Positions 36,325-50,532 of a DNA stretch of 64,000 nt are shown piece by piece (within the stretch, counting starts at the first letter, position 1; each line of letters starts with the position of its first letter). Under the pieces are notes generated by a model. That model was not told the DNA's origin. It worked only from the letters and a program-made list of their open reading frames with translations, and did not search any database. The DNA comes from Haliotis asinina (lineage: Eukaryota > Mollusca > Gastropoda > Lepetellida > Haliotidae), in assembly GCF_037392515.1 (NCBI RefSeq), contig NC_090291.1, positions 18,937,501-19,001,500 on the forward strand, given 5' to 3'. The position numbers and the translations under genes were made by a program.

Positions 36325-36675
36325 ATATATTTTGTTGTTAAACGCTTCACTCAGCGATATTCCAGCTATATGGCAGCTGTCTTAAAGTAGATGCCAGAAC
36401 ATTGTTTTTCCTCGGAGCTCTGACATTGTAATACAAATACAATATCTGTTTGTTGTTTAACGCTGCATTCAGCAATAATTCAACTGTATGGTGACAGTCT
36501 GTATATAATCAAGTCTGGACCAGATAATGCACTGTTCAACAGCATGTTAAGCGATCTACTCCATTGGGATAGGACCTGTCAACTAAGTCAGCAAGCCAGA
36601 TCATCCAATCTGTTGGTTGCCTCTTTTGGACAAACATGGGTTTCTGAAAACCTATTATATATCGCATCTTCAGTG
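36325..36675 (-). mobile_element. SINE family B, two degraded copies
   Basis: 36325-36400 holds a tail-side fragment (CACTCAGCGATATTCCAGCT). 36450-36675 holds a longer copy (GCATTCAGCAATAATTC, AAGTCTGGACCAGATAAT, TCAACTAAGTCAGCAAGCC). Both are read with their tails to the left. Confidence 0.65.
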
Positions 36676-36928
36676 GTACTTTTCTGTAATAAATGTGAAG
36701 TAATGCAAGTGGTGAGTCATGATGACATGTAGAAATATGATGGTGCTTTACGAGGTCGGTAAGGGCAGGGTCCGCAATGATAACAAACTGCTTCAGGGAA
36801 GAATGTTTATTTTGTGTTGTGTAAATATATAGAGCAATGACTATAGATTTTCACTGTAACTGAATAAGAAGCAGTAATCAGATAAATATGTACACATATT
36901 TACAGGTATTCTTTATCATTTCCAGCGA

Positions 36929-37015
36929 AGGGGTAGCCCAGTGGTTAATATGTTCTCTCATCACACAATGACGGGTATATGAGTACAGTATAGGAATCCC
37001 ATTTCTGGTGGATAA
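36929..37015 (+). mobile_element. SINE family A, partial copy
   Basis: It begins GGGGTAGCCCAGTGGTTAAT, a perfect A-box match, but the B-box region is eroded. The CCATTTCTGGTG body fragment is present. The tail is missing. Confidence 0.65.
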
Positions 37016-37097
37016 TGTTGGACTATCGCAAAAAGTGGCTTGAGACAAACTGACTCTTTTTCACTTTAAGTGATAAGGTTTTGTCATAACAAGATAC

Positions 37098-37366
37098 GGG
37101 ACCCGTGAAGGTCCCGGGGTAGCATAGGACTTCAGCAACCCATGCTTGCCATAAAAAGCGACTATGCTTGTCGTAAGAGGTGACCAACGGGATCGGGTGG
37201 TCAGGCTCGCTGACTTGGTTGACACATGTCATCGGTTCCCAATTGCGCAGATCGATGCTCATGTTGTTGATCACTGGATTGTCTGGTCCAGACTCGATTG
37301 TTTACAGACCGCCACCATATAGCTGGATTATTGCTGAGTACGACGTAAAACTAAACTCACTTACTC
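37098..37366 (+). mobile_element. SINE family B, full-length copy with target-site duplication
   Basis: A 269 bp copy running from GGGACCCGTGAAGGTCCCGG to ACTCACTTACTC. It is flanked by AACAAGATAC at 37088-37097 and 37367-37376. It is one of the best-preserved copies in the window. Confidence 0.87.
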
Positions 37367-37376
37367 AACAAGATAC

Positions 37377-38099
37377 AGTACCCATGAAAAGCTGAGACTC
37401 GCTAGTGTAAGTGTATCCTCTTCAGACAACTGTTCTAAACATAAGTTTGCAAGATAATCCACACTGTTTAAAGGTACTGTTTATACATGAACTAATGTAT
37501 TGGAAAACAAATATGTAACCTTGAAGATGGTCATGCCTTCAACAAATGATGAAAATGGCGAATTCTTAGATCTTTACACTAAAAAACAGTTGTTCACATA
37601 CATGATACTGACACATGCTTGTCTGCAATCTGATATATGATCCTCGTGCACATTCATCACCACAAGGTTTGCAGTTGTGCAGTTGTCTCCCCCCCCCCCC
37701 CCCCCCCCCAAGTTATTTGAGAAATAAATCTTCCTCGTAACATAACATACAGCGAGTGAGTCTAAACTTTTATGGGTAATATAGTTCAACATCTCTGGAC
37801 TAAGAATGAAGCACAACGATTCAAATATTACAAATATTAAATGTATATAGAACATGGAATGCTCATCACGTATATGACATGTTGCATATCATGCTGGTGA
37901 AATATGGCCTGACTAACTTTCACAGGGCAATGTTGCCAACCTCATGTAGGCAGTAATGTATGAATGTGTGATAAGCAACACCTGCTCCTGCACCACTACA
38001 GATGTACACATACAAGTGTAATATGAAACAGTGGTAATGTTCAAGCAAATTGGTGCATTTGTCAGTCGTGTCAAGCCTACAACACTCATGCAGTGTCAT
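37377..38099. other. Intergenic, no gene recognised
   Basis: Unique-looking AT-rich DNA with a pure run of 21 C at 37689-37709. Nothing coding was recognised. Confidence 0.5.
37689..37709. repeat. Homopolymer tract of 21 C
   Basis: An uninterrupted C run. Its true length is uncertain because such tracts are often miscalled. Confidence 0.8.
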
Positions 38100-38109
38100 C
38101 ATAGTCCAG

Positions 38110-38225
38110 TCACACAGATAAATCGGTGCTCAAGATGCTGATGACTGGACTGTCTGGTCCAGACGCTTACAGACCACAGAAATGTGGCTGGAATATTGTT
38201 GAGTTCAGCACTAAACAATCCAAAC
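38110..38225 (+). mobile_element. SINE family B, 3' half
   Basis: It contains GATGACTGGACTGTCTGGTC then GGCTGGAATATTGTTGAGTT and a short CACTAAACAATCC tail. The head is lost. Confidence 0.65.
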
Positions 38226-38293
38226 CATATACTACCCATTATGTTACTGAGACTTTGACAGATAATTGGTTGTTGTGTATTAAGGTCAGAGTG

Positions 38294-38530
38294 AGTGAGT
38301 TTAGTTTTACGCCGCACTCAGCAATATTCCAGCTATATGGAAACGGTCTGTAAATATCCAGTGAACAACAGCATGCGAATCGATCTGCACAGTTGGGGAC
38401 CAATGACGTGTCAACTAAGTCCGAGAGCCTGACCACCCGATCACGTTAGTCACATCTTACGTCAAGCAGTCGCCTTTGATGGCAAGTATGTGTTGCTGAA
38501 GACCTTTTCTACCCTGGACCTTCACGGGTA
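38294..38530 (-). mobile_element. SINE family B with 16-bp target-site duplication
   Basis: The tail is at the left (AGTGAGTTTAGTTTTACGCC) and the head at the right (CCTGGACCTTCACGGG). Flanking TATTAAGGTCAGAGTG (38278-38293) and TATTAAGGTAAGAGTG (38531-38546) differ by one base. The body is shorter than full length because of small internal deletions. Confidence 0.85.
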
Positions 38531-38679
38531 TATTAAGGTAAGAGTGTTCAAATGATTTAAGTGAATAGATGATATCAAGAACTCGATCTGCACGCATGCC
38601 GGGTGAAGTGGAAATGGACGAAGAGAAGCATACTATATGAATCTTCTAACCAGTACTTTGCTCATTCTGTTAGGTGTTG

Positions 38680-38838
38680 GATGCGGTAGCCTAGTGCTTG
38701 CTCACCATGCCCAAGACCCGGGTGTAGATTCCCCACATGGGTACTATGTGTGAACCCCCCACCCCACCCCCACCCCCACCCCCACCGTTATATTGCTGGA
38801 ATGTTGATAAAAGCGATGTAAAACTAAACTCACTCACT
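38680..38838 (+). mobile_element. SINE family A, near full length
   Basis: It has the tRNA-like head (GCGGTAGCCTAGTGC, CCCGGGTGTAGATTCCCC), then GGGTACTATGTGTGAA. A (CCCCCA)n expansion follows, then TATATTGCTGGAATGTTG and the TGTAAAACTAAACTCACTCAC tail. This copy shows directly that families A and B share their 3' end. Confidence 0.8.
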
Positions 38839-38927
38839 TAATTAAGTGTAGGTATAAAATGTAATCAGCTGAGTTGATAAGTTGCAGCAAGTTACTAAAC
38901 CACACAAGTTTAAAGCAAACACAACTT

Positions 38928-39065
38928 TCTTTCTTTGTTTGTTTAACGCCAGACTCAACAATGTTCCAGCATGACTATCGATGGGATACGATGGCATGTC
39001 AACCAAGTCAGCGAATCTGACCACTCGATCCCTCTTATAACATGCATGGGATGCAGAAACTGAAT
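38928..39065 (-). mobile_element. SINE family B, degraded copy
   Basis: It carries TTTAACGCCAGACTCAACAAT, ATGGCATGTCAACCAAGTC and CCTGACCACTCGATCC-type blocks with large internal losses. Confidence 0.6.
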
Positions 39066-39123
39066 TCTAACAGCGTTCTTCACGGTTCAAGTACATATGA
39101 ACCAATACATGATCTTGCCACAT

Positions 39124-39230
39124 GAGTGAGTGAGTGAGTGAGTGAGTGAGTTCAGTTTTACGTCGGTTTTTACACTATTCCAGCAATATCACGACGTGGG
39201 ACTTCAGAATTGTGCTTCACAGGTTCTTTC
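39124..39230 (-). mobile_element. SINE tail with GAGT repeats, probably family A
   Basis: (GAGT)n then TTCAGTTTTACGTCGGTTTT, ACTATTCCAGCAATATCACG and GTGGGACTTCAGAATTGTGC. This is the reversed tail and body of family A. It ends where family similarity fades at about 39230. Confidence 0.55.
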
Positions 39231-39442
39231 TGCCACATGTTTCCAAGGCAAACAGACAACGCCGTTACCGGTAGATGACGTTTACCTGTCAGTATCCCAC
39301 ACCTGGAATGACTTGTCCATACCCGAACCACGGTATACCCCCGTACTTCTGTCCTGATCATAGGGGATGAGCGAGAGGAATTTTACCGCAGTTCCTCCAG
39401 CAACCACAAGACGATGATTTTCGTTTAATAGGTTTATTAAGA

Positions 39443-39720
39443 CTGTGTTGCTGGTCAGCCCACACTATGGTCACCCAATAAGACTTCAATTCGGTCTGTA
39501 GCGTATGGGGCCATCCACTCCTTTACTCTTGAGACGAGGCCCTCGGGAAGGTCAGCTGATGCTGGCATCTTTCCTAAATAATAATAGACCACTGACTCCT
39601 CGGTGACGGTTTTGACTCTTTTTGGGCGGTAATAATTTATCAACGTAATGACGTCATACCGGTCAAAACGGTTGCTGGGTGGGAACAACATCGGGTGCAT
39701 TTTAAAGGTTCGAAAGAAAT
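39443..39720 (-). CDS. Unrecognised short open frame with a polyadenylation signal
   Basis: Reading leftward, a frame contains MHPMLFPPSNRFDRYDVITL, then RPKRVKTVTEESVVYYYLGK and WMAPYATDRIEVLLGDHSVG and a stop at about 39457. An AATAAA (minus strand) follows about 25 bases after. An overlapping frame to its right contains CPDCRVLYEDPVIKVSDN. I do not recognise the protein. It could be the end of an unknown gene, a retroposed copy or part of a mobile element. It has no clear splice sites. Its composition is richer in G+C than its surroundings, and a minisatellite begins about 140 bases away. Confidence 0.3.
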
Positions 39721-39859
39721 GTTGTCCGATACCTTGATGACAGGGTCCTCATATAGGACTCTACAGTCCGGGCACTGTTTAGCATCCAACCAACATGGCA
39801 GTCGTGAGAGAGGACGACCCCCGTCCAAGAAGGCCTCGAACTGTTTGTCCCCTTGTTGT

Positions 39860-40250
39860 CAGACATAGACAGCTTTGGGCCACTTCGTTGTCAGACATAC
39901 GTAGCTTTGGGTCCGTCACATTGTTATCAGACATAGACAGCTTTGGGTCCGTCACATTGTTATCAGACATAGACAGCTTCGGGCCACTTTGTTGTCAGAC
40001 ATACGCAGCTTTGGGTCTCATTCTTGTCAGACATACACAGGATTGGGTCTCATTCTTGTCATACATACACAGCTTTGGGTCACTTTGTTGTCAGACATAC
40101 ACAGCTTTGGGTCTCATTCTTGTCAGACATACACAGGATTGGGTCTCATTCTCGTCAGACATACACAGGTTTGGATCTCATTGTTGTCAGACATACACAG
40201 CTTTGGGTCTCATTCTTGTCAGACATACACTGCTTTGTGCATGTTACTAC
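39860..40250. repeat. Minisatellite, 32-bp unit, about twelve copies
   Basis: Tandem copies of CAGACATACACAGCTTTGGG followed by TCTCATTCTTGT. Most are 32 bases; two or three are 36 with TCCGTCACATTGTTAT. Copies are contiguous without spacers. All three plus-strand frames stay open across it, because the unit contains few stops, giving artificial 84-165-codon frames. Confidence 0.85.
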
Positions 40251-40329
40251 ATTTGTTTCAGCGTTGGTCACGTTTTAGGTTGCAGTTTCTGACAATCAAA
40301 CTTCTTCCTTCATTCCCTTTGTAATGTCT

Positions 40330-40940
40330 TCATAAACATCCGCCCCAAACGCGTTGCCCATTGCAGCTGCTACTTGTGTTTGCCCTAGTGATTACGTTCT
40401 GATGTGTTCAAGAGGCTTGAATCTTGACTGCAAAAATAAATTCCGTCGGGCAATACATCTTCGTCGTCCTCTCGGAATATCAAATAATTAGTCCCTGAGT
40501 GTCTGATTACATTATTTCATAGGAAACACTTCTACTAGCACGAAATAGCAGAAGTATCTTTTGAATTCATTCTCTGTCCTTACAAAGATGATCTGCATAA
40601 AGCAAGCACACAATGAAATATGCACACATTTATAGCCACGCCAATTCCAAACAAGACACGGTTCCAATACATAACAACCAAAACCTGACAAATTAGGAAT
40701 GGGACCAAACAACCTAATCACACACTTCGCAACTGAGTGTATTCGCTGACACTCGATGTTTGTTGTTTCCAAGGTAACTCTGATAAGTTTCGATCATATC
40801 ATCTGCAACATTTTAGGGTATTGGAATGTGTGTGGCTATACTTAGTTCGTATTTATTATAAAAACTTTAGGGGCTTTTTACCCTGTACTTATATCTCACA
40901 TAACGATGTTCACTGAACTATCAGTACCATTTACACATAT
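40330..40940. other. Intergenic, nothing recognised
   Basis: No exon, repeat family or mobile element was identified between the minisatellite and the Tc1 relics. Confidence 0.5.
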
Positions 40941-40989
40941 ATTGTTCACGAAATTGAAGAATAGTGTCTTGAAAGTCTAAATACTGACC

Positions 40990-41560
40990 TTTTGCATTTG
41001 TATCTATGGAACCTTCAAGACGTCTCATCATTCCTTGGATCCAGCTGTGGATTTGATTCGGAGGAAGCATGCTCCATTCTTCATGCAAAGCAGTTATCAA
41101 TTCATTGAAAGTCAGTACATGTGGTTCTCTCTGTCAAACACGAGAGTCTAAAAGATGCTCAATTTGGTTGAGGTGTGGGCTAAATAATGAGTTGTCTCAT
41201 TTGCAAGAACTGGCTAACAGCACTGGTAGACCTTGTGCTCTGTGGGGCCTAGCACTGCCATCCCTAAAGATGAGTCTTGTGGATAGAGCATAGTTTTGAA
41301 AATGTGGGACAACATCCCTCTCAAGATCTGTTGATACCGAGCTTACTACGTCTATTGCACCATATGCACAAGGAACGACCTGATGTAATGTTCCTGTGAA
41401 CACGTTGATTACACGAGGAAACCCTGCTGCTTTGTGTCCTACATAAAGTTGTATATGCTTGTTGGGTCTTCCGGTACTGTATCCTGTTGTTTTCAGCAAA
41501 TTCATACAGATCCTGATATGTATTGATACATATGACGTGACAATTTTGGACCGTCATGTT
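40990..41560 (-). pseudogene. Tc1-like transposase relic
   Basis: Frames on the minus strand give GHKAAGFPRVINVFTGTLH, FRDGSARPHRAQGLPVLLA and a damaged HLNQIEHL stretch. These correspond to the region before the second catalytic Asp, the Asp motif (usual QDNARPH) and SPDLNPIEHLW. There are frame changes and stops, and no terminal repeats were identified. Confidence 0.65.
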
Positions 41561-41779
41561 TCCATGGAAACAACAAAAACATAATTCTGATAAACTTCAA
41601 AATAGTAAAATCCATATCTCCTGGTTCTGGTTAACATGTGTGCCAGTTATGGTTAACCTGTGAACTGTTATTCTGTCTCAGGATGAAATAAAAAGAATAT
41701 CTCTTCATCTCCACAACCTGTACAATAACTAACACTTTCTTTGTTATCTGTACATCCTCGGCTATACTTCACATATATA

Positions 41780-42696
41780 CAGAGTCAACGAAGAAACTTC
41801 ATAATCTTTCTTCAGGGCACTATAAAAGAACAAGGGATGGTAAGATGGTCAAGTTGTTATTACATGTACATGTATTTCATTTTTGAGATTTGTGTGATGT
41901 ACTCGATAAACTGACAGTGACACAATAAGTTCCATTAGGCTACACCGCCGTTGGAAAACATAGGGTATACTGAATGTCAAGTCAAAAGAATGAAAATTCG
42001 AAATTTCTCAGTTCAGTATTGTGTATGGCCGCCACTGCCAAACACCATCTCCTCATCGACTGCCTGATGCTTGTAGATTCTGCACCATTGCTCTTGCAAG
42101 GCAGCGTCAAGTTCCTGCAAATTCTGAGGTTGGTTCCTAAGACAACGAAGCCTTTTCCCAAGTGCATCCCAAACGTGCTCTATTGGATTAAGGTCAGGAG
42201 ACCTCGATGGCCAATCCATGACGTTGATTCCAGCGTTTTGAATGAAATATCGTGTCAACAACGCGGTATGCGTCCGAGCATTGTCATGCTGGAACTGTAG
42301 ACCTGGGCCCTGAGCCGCCATGAAAGGAATGATTTCAAGGGTGAGCTCCTTCCCGCTTGCAACATGCCAACGGCACGTTCATGTTGCACATTTGACAATC
42401 GTGGCATTTAAAGTACCGTTATAACCGTGGTTTAAAAGTATTTTTCAATTCTTGAGGCCAATGCAAACACGTGCGAATGAAGAAAACGTCGATGTGAAGA
42501 TCAACTGCTTGTGCAAACCCTAATTTGGCACTAACGTCATTTGCACGACGGATGGATGGGTTTGAGTGGGTTTTGCTAACATTTTTCTGGAGTCAAAAGA
42601 TAGGGATCCCATTTCGAATCCATAGATGTATCATCAGAGAAAGATCATTCATTATTTTTAAAAATTATATTTTGTGAAGTTTCTTTTTTGACTCAG
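41780..42696 (-). mobile_element. Tc1/mariner element, internally deleted, with terminal repeats
   Basis: The ends CAGAGTCAACGAAGAAACTTC (left) and, reverse-complemented, CTGAGTCAAAAAAGAAACTTC (right) are inverted repeats flanked by TA. The remaining coding part (42321-42013, minus) has FQHDNARTHTA, MDWPSRSPDLNPIEHVWDAL and a C-terminal tail, so the second Asp and the Glu of the DDE triad are present. The N-terminal DNA-binding half and first Asp are gone. It is non-autonomous. Confidence 0.8.
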
Positions 42697-42702
42697 TATA
42701 TA

Positions 42703-43998
42703 CAGTATGGTTCAAAATTATTGAGAATAGCTAAAGCATTTCATATTATTAAACGAGAACAAATCAGATAAAATTTAATGTATTGTGAAAGTGAACTGAC
42801 CTTTTCATGTTGTGTAAGTAACAGTTTAATATTTTATCAAGTCTCCTTGAGCTTCACGGCACAGTCTAAGACGGGTAGGCATACTTCCTATCAGAGAGGT
42901 TAGTGTCTCGTGAGTTATGCTGTCCCAGTATCGGACCACTTCTCTCTTCATGTCTTCAATTTTTGTCAACCCCTTTTGATTCACACATTCCTTCATCATC
43001 CCCCAAATGTTCTCAATGGGATTTAAGTCAGGACTATATGCAGGAAATGGTAATGCAGTCACATTTTTCTCCTGAAACCACTGCTTGGCATGTTTTGCGG
43101 TGTGTTTAGGATCATTATCTTGCTGCAAATCCAGTCATTTCCATAAAACACATGTGCACTTGGAAGGAGAAAATTATCTAATATGTTAGTGTAGCGTTGA
43201 CTTGTCAGATTTCCCTCAAACACACACAGCCGGGTCGTTCCTAATAAGGATAACCCTCCCCATACATGAAACTTTGGGCTGTATTTAGGTCGTCGATACA
43301 ACGGTGCTGACGCAGACTTTGTCCATATTTTCACATTATTGGGATATACCCATATTGAGCTTTCATCAGTAAAAATCACATTTTCCCAGTCAAAGTTTTC
43401 ATGTGCCAAACACCACTCAACACGCCTGTCTTTATGTTCTTGTTTCATGAGAGGAGAAGGAATTCCAGTCTTTTTCTCCCATCCAAGATCAATCAAATTT
43501 CTTCTAACTGTAGATTTTGATACAACTGTTGATCCCCTTTCTATCATTTCATACCTGATGTTGGAGATGCTTGCCCTTTGCTTTTTAGACGCTAAAATTC
43601 CCAGCCGGACGCGATCTGAGAAGTCCAATTTTCTGGGTCTCCCTGCTCCTTTCTGGTGCCCCAAATCCTTTCCCTCTTTAAAATTCTTCCTAATCCTATA
43701 CACAGTAGAAAGAGGAGTTCCTGTTCTCTCTGCCAATGTATTTACATCATCAATTCCTTGATTACACAACTCAAAAATCAACCTTCTTTTATCTTCAGCA
43801 GACATTGTTGACAGTGCTGAGGAAAATGACGTCTGCTACAAATTCAGGGGAGGTAACTCTAATTGTATTATACTCAGTAGGCCAAGATGAGTTACCTCCC
43901 TTATACCATTACTTAGTTTTAAGTATCAGTGAATCAGTTGAGGTGTTAGGATAGCTCAAAGTAAGAAGAGAAATTCTCAATAATTATGAACCAGACTA
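42703..43998 (-). mobile_element. Nearly intact Tc1/mariner DNA transposon
   Basis: A 1,296 bp element with inverted ends CAGTATGGTTCAAAATTATT and, from the right, TAGTCTGGTTCATAATTATT. It is flanked by TA on both sides (42701-42702, 43999-44000). One transposase gene fills most of it on the minus strand, and terminal-repeat similarity extends through TTATTGAGAAT. It sits 6 bases from the end of the neighbouring element at 41780-42696, so two Tc1 insertions used adjacent TA sites. Hallmarks and spacing are those of the DD34E Tc1 group. Confidence 0.9.
42826..43805 (-). CDS. Tc1-type transposase with one frameshift
   Basis: Transposase cuts and pastes its own element between TA sites. It starts at ATG 43805. 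The order is a helix-turn-helix (ELCNQGIDDVNTLAERTG), a GRPRKL AT-hook-like linker, and a second DNA-binding helix set. The catalytic core follows: first Asp in VIFTDESS, second Asp in QQDNDPKHT, Glu in PDLNPIENIW, with exactly 34 residues between the last two (DD34E). The C-terminus ends REAQGDLIKY. Two frames are needed: 43805 down to about 43130, and about 43128 to 42826. A single base missing from the ATTTG run just before the second Asp explains the shift. Otherwise the frame is open for about 327 codons, the usual family length is about 340, and decay is very slight. Confidence 0.88.
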
Positions 43999-44332
43999 TA
44001 TATATGTTAATACTACATTCAATGCAATACCATAGTGTAAGTATCACAGCCTTGCCTCCTTGTTTGGCCATATGTGGAGTACAGGTCAACTTCGCAAATC
44101 TTAAAATATTTGGAAAACTAAACCTGTAAACTGGACCTCACATTCAGGATCAGAGAGATCTGGTATAGATGTGAGCCTGAAAACCAGTGTCTAAGAACAC
44201 ATGGATCAATCCCTGGACACATTCTACAAGCCTAATTCTATGCTTTTGTAATACAAGGGATTTTAATGGTTGTGAAGTACTCTCTTTACCTCAAAGTATG
44301 GTGAGGTTAATACTGTCAATGACAAGACTGGG

Positions 44333-44577
44333 TGAGTGGGGTTTTACATCACTTTCAGCAAACCTCCATGTCACCTCTCCCATCTCCATTTTAGCTTGCT
44401 CTTGATGAGAGTGGGGCTTAGTGTCTAGGTTCAGTGAGTGAGTGGGTTCCTGCAGTATCACAACAGGGGCCACCAGAATGGGTCTAATACAATGTACTAG
44501 TACCCGAGTGGGGAAGTGAACCAAAGTTTTCTGTGTGACGAGTGAACGACTTAAGCATTGGACTACCCCACTGCCCC
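44333..44577 (-). mobile_element. SINE family A, diverged copy
   Basis: The right edge reads CATTGGACTACCCCACTGCCCC, the reverse complement of the GGGGCAGTGGGGTAGTCCAATG head. Then come ACGAGTGAACGACTTAAGC and a GAGTGAGTGGG tail toward the left. A second tail-like patch at 44333-44362 suggests two overlapping fragments. Confidence 0.6.
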
Positions 44578-44715
44578 ACGTGGGTTCAGCAACAATACAC
44601 TACCTGAATCAAGTTTGTGAAGAAGTGCAAATTTACATATAGAATAAAAAAGATAAAATTCATTATGAATAAAAATATCCCACAAGACAGAACCAAATTC
44701 TATTTCAATGAATGC

Positions 44716-45148
44716 TTTATTTTCACATTAAGTATAATACAACAAATTGATGTTCATTGTGAAAATGTGAAATGTTAGAGCACATTTGATGCAGGACACT
44801 AACCACACTCTCAGCTTAACAGACAAACTGAACCCACCCTACCATCCATCGCCACACACCCCCTACAGCCTGACAATGGCTTCTATTTCAGGTACAATGG
44901 GAAAACACTGAGCTTTGAAGCTTGTACACAGTTCATTAACTAATGTGTTGCTGACTAGGGATTTCACAATACTATTCTTAGCCATAGCATACATGACGAC
45001 CAATAACCTGTATTTATTCCTAGCTATCCTCAGTATTCTGTATGGATACCCAAACAAAATATTGTGTTTTGTATCATACTGTCATATTTTGAAATCCCTA
45101 CAAGGAACAGTACCATCATTTTAATTGTTACTAGCTCCAAGTTTTATT
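44716..45148 (-). terminator. Candidate PSMA7 polyadenylation signals
   Basis: Read on the minus strand, AATAAA occurs at 45148-45143 (about 130 bases past the PSMA7 stop) and at 44721-44716 (about 560 bases past it). The nearer is sufficient for a compact 3' UTR. Confidence 0.4.
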
Positions 45149-45276
45149 TGCTTAGCATAACAGTCCATCACCCTCCCAAGCTGCCAGTTCCACCCCTTGT
45201 CAGCTGTAAGGAATGTGTGAAGAAGGGATGAATAGACCAGAGTATGGTAATGCCAGTTATTTCATTCCAAGTCAGT

Positions 45277-50532
<5,256 letters not shown>

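Noticed and set aside
36929-36990. tRNA-like A/B box sequences (here and at 3501, 38680, 52903)
   Set aside because: They are heads of family A SINEs, followed by a SINE body and tail, not functional tRNA genes.
39860-40250. Regularly repeated 32-bp units resembling a CRISPR array
   Set aside because: The units are contiguous with no unique spacers, and the setting is an animal genome. It is a minisatellite.
39795-40324. Long plus-strand open frames (84-165 codons) over the minisatellite
   Set aside because: They stay open in all three frames because the repeat unit has few stops. No splice sites or family resemblance.
43339-43761. 140-codon plus-strand open frame
   Set aside because: It is antisense to the well-supported Tc1 transposase.
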